Positions 56,022-64,000 of a stretch of 64,000 bases of DNA are shown here, piece after piece. The notes beneath the pieces are model-generated. The model searched no databases. It was not told the DNA's origin and saw only the letters and a program-made list of their open reading frames with translations. Every line of letters starts with the position of its first letter. Within the stretch, counting starts at the first letter, position 1. The translations under genes were made by a program, and so were the position numbers. This DNA comes from Ligula intestinalis (taxonomy: Eukaryota > Platyhelminthes > Cestoda > Diphyllobothriidea > Diphyllobothriidae), in the NCBI GenBank assembly GCA_036362985.1, contig JAYGXS010000008.1, positions 19,409,409-19,473,408 on the forward strand, given 5' to 3'.

Positions 56022-56076
56022 TAGAAGAAAGAGAAGAAGCAGAAGAAGAAGAAGAAGAAGAAGAAGAAGAAGAAAA
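56022..56076. repeat. (GAA)n microsatellite
   Basis: An imperfect start is followed by about 12 clean GAA units, directly next to a PLE terminal repeat. Confidence 0.95.
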
Positions 56077-56079
56077 CCC

Positions 56080-56885
56080 ATTACTAGAACAATAATTTTA
56101 TTTTCTGACGTTTCGGAACTTGCCGAGAATCCATAATCATAGGTAATCGTAAACTGGTGTGATAAATTTGCAAATTGGGGTGTTACATGCATAGATTGCG
56201 TGGCATTTATAGCTCGTAGCAGCCATTCGCAAGCGTACTGTTATCAGGTCGTGTAATCACCACTTGGGGTCTTAATTGGTCCGGTGATGGCTTGTAACTT
56301 CGTTTTCAACGTATTAATTGCCGCGATTTCCTTGCCCGTGTCGGATGTGGGCTTGATAATTGCGCGAAAATTATGCTTGTTGTCGTCAGAATTGTTGCTG
56401 GACCTGGCCCTTCTCACGTGCCTGGTTCTCCTGCTCAGGCTTTGTCGCAGTTCGCAGCATGGGAACGGCAAATCGTTGCGCTTGTTGATTGACTATGAAC
56501 CTCAGAACAATGACTGGAGCAGCTTGTGGCTCACGCGGTTGTCACCTCTTGCGAGGATTTCGGCCTCATTAAACTTGAAAATATAGCCGGGTCCTGTCGA
56601 TTGAGCTGCAACCTGGGAGTTGATGTTTTTCTTCCTCATCGCCACTGCGTGCTCAGCCATTAGCAGCCGGAATAATCTCCCAGTTTCTCCGACGCTGTTG
56701 CTTTATCCGCAACTGCACCAGATCCGGTAATAGACTTCAGCCGTTTCCTGTCGTGGCAGTTGGCCTTTCGAACTGATGACTGGACGCCTGACGGTTGTTT
56801 CTTGCCTGTGCGCAACTCCAACTCCAAGTGTGGTGAGCAGGCGGCTGACTGCTTCTGATACACTATTCCCGTTCGGAAGAGCTCA
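56080..56885 (-). mobile_element. Family B PLE copy (minus arm of a head-to-head pair)
   Basis: Minus strand from 56885: TLGVGVAHRQE, PLPRQETAEVY-like text in shifted frames and a GIY-YIG core (Y-R-I..CGQSN). Then comes LPFPCCELRQSLSRRTRHVR ending at 56244. The terminal repeat with hammerhead-like core (GAAACGTCAG at about 56105-56114) lies downstream. It is nearly parallel to the 52 kb copy and similarly frameshifted. Confidence 0.75.
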
Positions 56886-56924
56886 CCAAACTTTTGGATC
56901 AGTTGGATTTGATTTTTAGCTTCG

Positions 56925-57680
56925 TCTAACGTTGCAGCTCACTCCACGGGACACGGCCATATTTTAAAATTTACCGGGGCCAAAATTCTCGCAAGCGATG
57001 ACAACCACGTAAGCCGCGAGCTGCTCGAGTTAGGGTTCTCAGGCCCCACTTTGCTGAGCAGGAGAATCGGCTACTTGGGAAGGGCTGGTCCCAGCAACGA
57101 CTCGACCACAGCGGACATAATTGTGATGCAATTATCAAGCCCGCATCCGACATGGATAACAAAATCGTGGCCATTAACGACTTAAAAGCAAACTTTCAAG
57201 TTATCATCGCACAAAATACTACTTCAAGTGGTGTTTACAGGAGCTGATAGTTATAGTGCACATGCAGAGGGCCGCTACGAACTATAATTACCGCAAAATC
57301 TCTGCATGATTCCCTCTCCCCAATCTGCAAATGTCGCACACCTTTCTACGCTTATCTATAATTCAGGATTCTCGACAAAATCCAAAGCATCAGGCAAATA
57401 AAAATCTTGTTGCAGTGATTGCATCTTTTTCTTCTGAACTGTTTTCTCGAACTCGCATATCGCTTCTATCGGCAAGCACAAGAATCGAGAATGGTGACGA
57501 AATGTCGTCACTTGGCGACTTGGATCTGAACTAATGTGCAATCAGCATATCATTTAAAACCAACGGGATTGGCTGATTAATTAATTTACGTGACTTTTTG
57601 ACCATTGTCTCTTAGAAGTACCCCGCTCTGATGGTGAGAATCCTAAACGTCAAATCAATCAGCTCCTTGCTCTAGAGTTT
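56925..57680 (+). mobile_element. Family B PLE copy (plus arm of a head-to-head pair)
   Basis: Plus strand: VAAHSTGHGHILKFTGAKIL, ASDDNHVSRELLELGFSGP and LLSRRIGYLGRAGPSNDST. It is followed by a terminal-repeat block (TATAGTGCACATGCAGAGGG, ACGAACTATAATTACC) and a decayed core CTGATGG...TAAACGTC at 57628-57651. It meets the minus copy at its 5' end near 56900. Confidence 0.72.
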
Positions 57681-57955
57681 GCTTAATCATTATCAACTAC
57701 AACGATACTCCAATTGCATTGCTTTTTCACTCTTTTTTACACTGCTTGCTTTTTGCTCTTCAGGTTGCTCCTTGCTGTTATCAGCAACTTCATCACCGCT
57801 ACCAGTATCAAACTCAGTGAAGTTAATCGTAAGCAAAGCCGGTTCGACTAAGGGGAAAATTTATTACTACTGCAGAAGAACAAGTCGAGAATTGAAGGAA
57901 AAGCTCACGTCTGTAAATGAGAAAGTATTGCATTCATTGCTTCCTAAAGAAGAGG
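57681..57955. other. Frame of unknown origin between PLE terminal repeats
   Basis: The plus-strand frame 57679-58002 has a hydrophobic start (IAFSLFFTLLAFCSSGC) and a charged end (RRTSRELKEKLTSVNEK). Because it is bracketed by PLE terminal repeats, it may be a scrap of PLE N-terminal coding. I cannot confirm this. Confidence 0.3.
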
Positions 57956-58245
57956 AAAAAGAAAAGGGGACAAGTTCGTGGAACAAATTATATTTTAATT
58001 GATGTTTTGGAACCCTTTTCGCTTCCATCTTCAGAATATTGTAATTGCTGCGTCTGATTGTATGTGTTGCCAGTCTTGCCGACTGCCTCGTAGTATACCC
58101 GTGCTTGATTTGCTCGAGGCAGTTGCAAGACTAACTAGATCAAGACCACCAGACACAGCAACTGCAATACTCTGATGATGAAAGCGAGAAGGGTTCCGAA
58201 ACGTCAGTTTAAATATAATTTGTTCGCTCATATTGGAAATAATTT
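57956..58245. repeat. Foldback of PLE terminal repeats with hammerhead cores in both arms
   Basis: Arms of about 95 bp pair (GAACAAATTATATTT..AA and TGACGTTTCGGAACCC-type blocks against their complement). Inside them CAGTCTTGCCGACTGCCTCG pairs again with CGAGGCAGTTGCAAGACT. The whole 290 bp can close into one long hairpin. Confidence 0.8.
58169..58210 (+). ncRNA. Minimal hammerhead-like core (right arm of foldback)
   Basis: CTGATGA at 58172-58178, a GAA/TTC stem II with long loop, GAAA at 58198-58201 and CGTC. TACT before the core and AGT after GTC allow a short stem I (T-A, C-G, A-T). All invariant core bases are present. The left arm has CTGAAGA and AAAAC, so it is degenerate. Confidence 0.55.
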
Positions 58246-59139
58246 GGTCAACGAACCCACCTTCTCTTCTTCTTCCTCTTCGCTGGGAGATGATTAACGC
58301 GCTAACCTATCTGGAAACCGAATCTTGGGAGACTTGCATAAGAAATTATATGATCCTTCTTAATGCCAAACGAAAATTCAAAGCTGCAGATCGAACCCTG
58401 TGGAAAAAAAACGAAAGAGATGCTCTGCGAAGCTACACCTACCACCGTTTAAAGAGTCAAAGACTGAAACCCTTGATTTTCTTCTGCTCCATATCTGACT
58501 TGTATGGCAATGGAACTCATGATATGGCGCAAAAAGTGAAGATGGATTAAAAACAACCAATAGCAGGCTCCATGTAGGAAGCGTACTGAGGGAGGGCCAT
58601 AGCTTTGCCCCCCCCCCTCTAAATATTAAACGAAATCTTGTCTTGGAATTAGTAGCTACAGTGTGATTGAGCTGCAGAACCTACTTCTTGAAAACTGAAA
58701 CCCAGAAAGGTTTATCCTCGGAAATATTGGTGAAGGTACCAAAAAAGCCTGCTTCTTTAACCGCAGAAAAGAAAAACCTGCTAATAAGACTTTCTTAGGC
58801 GATGCCGCATGCGAGCTGATAAGATGACGATCAAGGGCATTTTCTCCGCGGCGAATTTGTGCGTGTTCATCACCAACTCTTCCTTCTTATGATTCGGAGG
58901 TAAAGACCGAATCCCGTTGAAGGCCACAACCATGAGCGTTTACTCTTTTACTTGCTCCTTTTGAGCAGGATACATTGGCTAAACAACGAAGCGCCTAGAA
59001 AAGAGGGTACTTGAGCAAATACCGGCCTAATTAGGTAAAGGCGGAACTAGATCAACCTCCATTTCTATTCTATTCTATTTTCGATACTAATGAAGCCTTC
59101 TTGGTTGTCTAGCGGACATCAGCCAACTTCTCTAAGGGC
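58246..59139. other. No supported gene
   Basis: Plus frame 58233-58550 (105 codons) is Arg/Lys-rich with no known domain. A C-run lies at 58606-58616. Confidence 0.4.
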
Positions 59140-59295
59140 CTACACCAATGGGTGCTAGCAAAAGCCGAGGCCGTGGCTATATGGCTAGTAAATCCAGTGC
59201 TATGCTGTCAGAAGACACTAACGCAAGCTCTTTTACTCATGTGGCCGACACCGACGCCAGGTGGCGATCGCATATCGCCCCCACCCCCTACTGAC
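59140..59295 (+). repeat. Dispersed repeat R4, copy 2
   Basis: Reverse complement of 38735-38895, sharing GTGGCCGACACCGACGCCAG and GGGTGCTAGCAAAAGCCGA. Confidence 0.8.
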
Positions 59296-59602
59296 AGGCC
59301 TTCACTCTATGCAAGTGACGGTACTTATCACTTCACGTGCCTTACACATGACCAACGCTCATAGCCTATCCTTATTTCCCCCATTCCCCCAGCGTCAGGG
59401 CCTCTACACGCTGCTCTCGCCATACGGGTGGTGTGAAATTGATGAGTCGTAATCAAAGGACCCTCATTAACCCTGCAGTTGTTCTGGCATGTTGAAAATA
59501 CATTTTTGCCGAAAATAACTTTCCAACCTAAACATGGGAATATTTGCAGAACTTTGATGCGTATACTTTTTACTTCTGCCCTTTAGTGGCAGGTGCACTG
59601 GA

Positions 59603-59790
59603 TGCGATCACTGGAACAAGAATTTGTTTTCCTGATGTTTCGGATTCTGCCGAGAATCCCTAATCATAGGTAACTGTAGGATAGTGTGAGACATGGGCAG
59701 ATCTCACACTATCCTACGGTTACCTATGATTAAGGATTGTGAACAGAATTTGCAACGTTAGAAAATAAAATTCTTGCCCCAATGATCGTA
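59603..59790. repeat. Palindromic pair of PLE terminal repeats
   Basis: TGCGATCACTGGAACAAGAA to about 59690 is mirrored by TCTCACACTATCCTACGGTT to TTCTTGCCCCAATGATCGTA. Centre: GTGAGACATGGGCAGATCTCAC. Both arms contain relics of the GAAACGTC core. The right arm is mutated (GCAACGTT). Confidence 0.8.
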
Positions 59791-61274
59791 TTTTCTTCTT
59801 CTGAGCCGCTTCCTGGAACTCACATATTCACTTCTATTGGCAATTTAGGTGGTTGCTTGGTCTGATGGCTTTTTCACCCCCCGCCCCTTTTAAGTGATTT
59901 CTTTGTCAAATCACTATGCTCGCGTTGCTTTTTCCTTGTACGCTTCATGAAGCAGAGATTTATGGCGCACAAGAATTTCAAAATGCCTGTTGGTGGCTTA
60001 AACATCTGAAGACGACTCCTCAAATGTGAAACTTACTTTTTCAAGTTCTCCCCACCTAAAGTGCCTGTTATTTTAAGGTCAAACGTATGGTCTCTTTGTC
60101 CAATGTGCAGTTCAAAAAAACAGTTTGTGTCTAACCTCTTCATTACTAATTGGTCCGTGTAAACGGGTCTACAATTGCCGCTGAGTTTCTAAAACGTATT
60201 TGCAATCATGATCATTGCAGAACATTTGTCAGGAAATCGCCTAAGTTTCGACAGCCGGCCCTTTTGCAACCGTGACTGAACCTGATGCAGCCTCCAGTGT
60301 CAGCTTTGCATGGAAATCCAGAAGGGAAAACGAATGAATTTTGTTTCGGTCATTATGTCACCTTTCTTGCCAAGTGCGTCCAGGAGCTAGCATTTTCTTT
60401 TCTATCAATATACGCTTGGTTATTATTGGTGCTAGAACGGCATGCCCTGCGCAACTCAAAAAACTGTTTTGAGAACCCTTACAGTCAAATGTTATATCCA
60501 GGCGCCTGCTATGATGCATCAAAACCGTTTTGTCAGTTACGAGTGTGATTGTTTTCCTCAAATCAAAGTCGAGCTGAAAAGTTATATAATCCATTAGCAA
60601 AGGAATGTAACCTGTATTAATATGGAGGCGATATAAAGGGTTCATCCTTTTGTTTAGAGCTGACTGAATTTTCGCATCATACGCGATGCATACGAGTCAG
60701 CCTGAGCACTAGGCGGGCTCAGGTAATTCAGACGAAAATTCGGTAAACCAGAATATATCTTACAGGAAACTAAGCCTGCAGGCGCGCCTGGATTTTCCTA
60801 ATTAAATTAAATAAATACCAGGCGAAAAGTGCGCATTATTATTATGGAGGTAGTCAAAATTGGTTAAGGACAGCTCAGTTCGAGCTACTCTGCCGCAGGG
60901 TGAAGGATGGCGCTTCTGGAGGTTGCAGCGGATTACCTCCCTTCCTTTTTGACGAAGCATAAAGCTGCTTTTTTCGAGTTTTTCTCGGTTTTTTACGCGC
61001 CGCGGTTGTCAAAGTAGTCAAACAGAAAGTTAGACCTGGGGATAAATTTATGCGCTTTGATTAATCATGCCTGTTCTCTTACTTTTTTATATCATTTAAC
61101 TCCTGCACACAGAGATGGTATTTTTCATCGCCTTTCGTTGCAAATTTTTATGTCCACTTCTTTTTTACGTATCCGCGCAAAGTGCTTACTTTTTATATCT
61201 GTTGAGCAGGGGAGATCTTTATCAGGCTGTGTTAACTGACACTAGTCGAAAACATCCCTCTTCTGTTTTTTCAG
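59791..61274. other. No supported gene; possible old repeat
   Basis: AACGTATTTGCAATCATGAT at about 60198 resembles AACGTATTTACAGTCCTGAT near 63461, so an old dispersed repeat may be shared. No domain-bearing frame was found. Confidence 0.4.
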
Positions 61275-61376
61275 GTGCTTGCATAAATACATACTTTGGT
61301 TTAGTTATATCTTCGCGCCCGGAATATTATTTTCGAAAAGAATTGGTCTTCATTTACGATTCCCGGACAGTTGATG
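61275..61376 (+). CDS. Candidate orphan exon, 102 nt, symmetric phase 1-1
   Basis: TTCTGTTTTTTCAG is a strong acceptor and GATG/GTAAAA a fair donor. The phase-1 frame between them encodes ACINTYFGLVIS, PEYYFRKELVFIYDSRTVD without a stop. A phase 1-1 exon fits extracellular-domain genes such as the Ig gene upstream. No domain is recognised and the flanks are AT-rich, so chance is possible. Confidence 0.28.
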
Positions 61377-64000
61377 GTAAAAACAGTTAAAATTACAGAA
61401 AAATGCAACAAGAATGACATGTATTAGCAACATTAAATCCATACGTGAACATCTTAGCAGTCACAGAGTACATGTCCTTTCTCACGAAATGTTAGACGAA
61501 ATTATGAATTGCGTTTTCAAATCCCAAAGCTGACAAAAAAGTTAGGTCAAGACAGATAGGCATACAGGATTCCGTCATTTGCACGAAATGCAGCTTCTTC
61601 TATAACTACAGCCTGAGAATAGTGATCACTTACAGTTAATTTCCCGTTTTATTTAATGTCAACCGAGGGTCTGAGAAGTATTTTAGCCTTAAAAACTTAC
61701 TTCAGCCTGTTTATAGTGCTGATTATCTTGCAGGCTACTCTGTCAACTTTCAGACACTCCAGAATGCCAGCCTTTATTCGAGTATATTTTGTTAAACTAG
61801 CAGTGTATATAAAATGCATTTTTCTTACTGATATTCACTGCCCTTACTGAGTTTATAGGAAATATGTGCACAAAAATATTCTTTTTTGTATTAATTTAAA
61901 GCTTTCTTCGAAGGTTAGACTTAAAGTAAGCATATCTCTTGATTTTACAAAAAATTCGAACTTAAAGCTTTCTTCGACCACTAAATGTTTAACGTCCTTT
62001 CCGTCAAATTATTAAAAGAATTTTTTAAAAAATATGCAGCATGATCTACATCCATTGCGAAGTTAAAATAGACGTATGTCATCTCTCCCTCAGGCCCTCG
62101 TATGTACTGTTCTTTATTTATAACTTATACAGTGTGCAGTTTCAAAAGATAGAATTCTAGTGCAACGGCCCTAGCATTTAAAATCATTGGATAGTTTATA
62201 AAAAAACTTTGAAAGCAAAAAAATTAGCTTTCCGTTATGCATAAAATTGGTCAGAGACGTGATTTTACACAATAAAGAAGTATAATAAAGAAATATTATG
62301 GGCATTTTTATACTTTATATATTTAAATTAATAAGTACAGTAAAAATTGGAGAGAAAATGAATATTATTTAAGTTTCGTATTTAACATAATATAGTTTTG
62401 GCAGGTAGCCAGAAAGAAACTCGAATAAAAGCCGGCACCTTACTGTGACTGAAAGAATGTGAGATAAGCAGTATTGCAATTATAATTAAGTAATTTCTTC
62501 AAATCGAAGATATATTTAAGAATTTTAGAGGACATTTCATGAGAAGCTTACGCTTTGGGGGTATGAGCTTTTCTTACTTATTTTCAACCTCCTTATATAT
62601 TAAAATATATTTCATAGAAGACTGATATGTTGGCACAGTAGCTCATTAAATTTTAACATTGAACAAAATGGGTCTTTTGGTTTTAAAAATCTTTCACAAT
62701 TCTCAAATAATTTTAAACCCGTCTGCAATTCAATGTTTTAAACTGCAACTTTGGTACGAAAGGATAGTTTTTATTTATCTATGGTATAAAAAAGACACCA
62801 CAAGAAAAATTTGAACATTTTAACTGGCTTTGGCTCAGGTTGCATACTTAACAAGCAGCATTAATATAGTAACGGAAACAATGCGTGGTCGATAGATACT
62901 TCATGGTGTTTAACAGCGCATAATTATAAACCTTTAAAAACCGTAAACGGCACTTTCCAAATAAGGTTGACTTGCTGTCAAAGAAGTATAAAAAACAATA
63001 TTTTTGCATGATTTTTATAAAATAGATTGGAATGTTTAATATCATTCGAAAGCAACGGCAAAATTTTACACTTTAAAGCCATCCACTTTTACAAAACATA
63101 TCAGATTCAGACAGCCGGATAAAAGTTCGCTCTATAGCCCGTACCCTGACGTGACTTAAATCCCTTGCTTCATCATACTTCATATTAAAACACCAGTTAA
63201 GTACTTGTTTTTAATTGTAAATTAATTTTAAAAGTTTGCTTAAGGATGCATAAGGTAGTAAAACTAACGTTAATGGCTCTCACAAAAAAACTTGGGCCTC
63301 AACCTCTCCGATACTTAAGCTTTCTTGACTTTAGATGTTCGCTCCTGGAGGGTCAAAACTGAAGTAAATTTCTCCGGTGTATGGCAGTTTGCGTCTTACT
63401 TCTTTAATTATCATAAAAGGTTCGTGTACGCATGTCTTCAATTTTTACTGAATTCCTCCAACGTATTTACAGTCCTGATCACTGCAGCATAGGTGGTTAA
63501 CTCGTGACTAACATTTTTTGCAAGGAAAAGATGCTGAAGCAGTGTTGCTTTTTTTGTTTTAAAATATGGTATGCTAACGCATCTAACATGGTTAAAGTTT
63601 TCACTAGATCATACAAATTGCAAGGTTGCAGTTTCTGAACGACTACATAAAAAGGGAAGTCAACATTTTCACATTCCCAGTGGTTATCTGATAACATTAA
63701 GGGAAACCTATTAAAAAATGATTGGAGACGTTTTACAATGCTCATCGCATTCCAGCATTTGGGTTTAAATACACGCGAATAAATAAAACAGCACGTTAAG
63801 CCAATGAGGCAGAATCCTGACACCATGAGAAATCAACACACAAAACCCGGCTCGAATGCGATAAGAAGGAACACACTAAACGTCATTAAACATATCTTAA
63901 ATTTCACAAGCTATTTTGAATTTCTTCTTTTCTATTTGTCACTTAACAATTTTCCTCCCGTTGACATGCGTTCTGAATTTGAGGAGGGTGGAAGGCGGCT
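61377..64000. other. No supported gene; strongly AT-rich
   Basis: Frames up to 109 codons (63497-63826, minus) lack recognisable domains. Short echoes of R6-like sequence occur around 62150-62280 and 62660-62750. Confidence 0.45.

Overview
The window looks like repeat-rich nuclear DNA from a metazoan. It has no bacterial-style gene packing. It holds spliced exons with GT/AG borders, an intron of about 18 kb, tRNA-derived SINEs, a LINE, a mariner-type DNA transposon and many Penelope-like retroelement (PLE) pieces. A flatworm, perhaps a large-genome diphyllobothriidean tapeworm, is my best guess. That is an inference from the style of the repeats and exons; nothing in the sequence proves the species.

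Host genes: the only well-supported gene is on the + strand, a lachesin/DIP/IgLON-like immunoglobulin cell-adhesion protein. Three exons are visible (3498-3626, 3683-3856, 21854-22171). All the junctions I can see are phase 1. Together they encode the end of one Ig domain and a complete following Ig domain. The roughly 18 kb intron between the last two exons is filled with SINEs, PLE relics and other repeats. Weaker candidates are a signal-peptide first exon at 13516-13705 (-), orphan exons at 54286-54359 (+) and 61275-61376 (+), and possible small genes near 28.1 kb and 32.2 kb (-).

Mobile DNA dominates. A deleted mariner-like element lies at 2332-3111. PLE relics of at least three families (called A, B and C here) lie at 10.9-12.7, 17.4-17.9, 21.0-21.3, 44.2-45.3, 46.8-47.2, 51.8-53.0 and 55.8-57.7 kb. 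A CR1/Jockey-type LINE lies at 29.0-30.9 kb (-). A tRNA-derived SINE family has nine copies or part copies. Several other dispersed families occur as two to four copies each, and there is a short inverted-repeat element carrying a degenerate telomere-like array at 41.2-41.5 kb.

The most striking object is a 1.1 kb element at 44215-45319. It has 103-bp inverted repeats that differ at one position, a candidate 12-bp target duplication, and an intact 206-codon GIY-YIG ORF. Each inverted repeat contains a complete type I hammerhead ribozyme fold. A second, older copy with its own foldable hammerhead lies at 17.4-17.9 kb. A different, minimal hammerhead-like core (CTGATGA, stem II, GAAAC-GTC) recurs about sixteen times across the window in PLE terminal repeats, often as inverted pairs. 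Most remaining sequence, especially 18.5-21, 22.2-28, 31-35, 39.3-43, 45.3-46.6, 48-51.8 and 59.8-64 kb, is AT-rich and shows no gene I can support.
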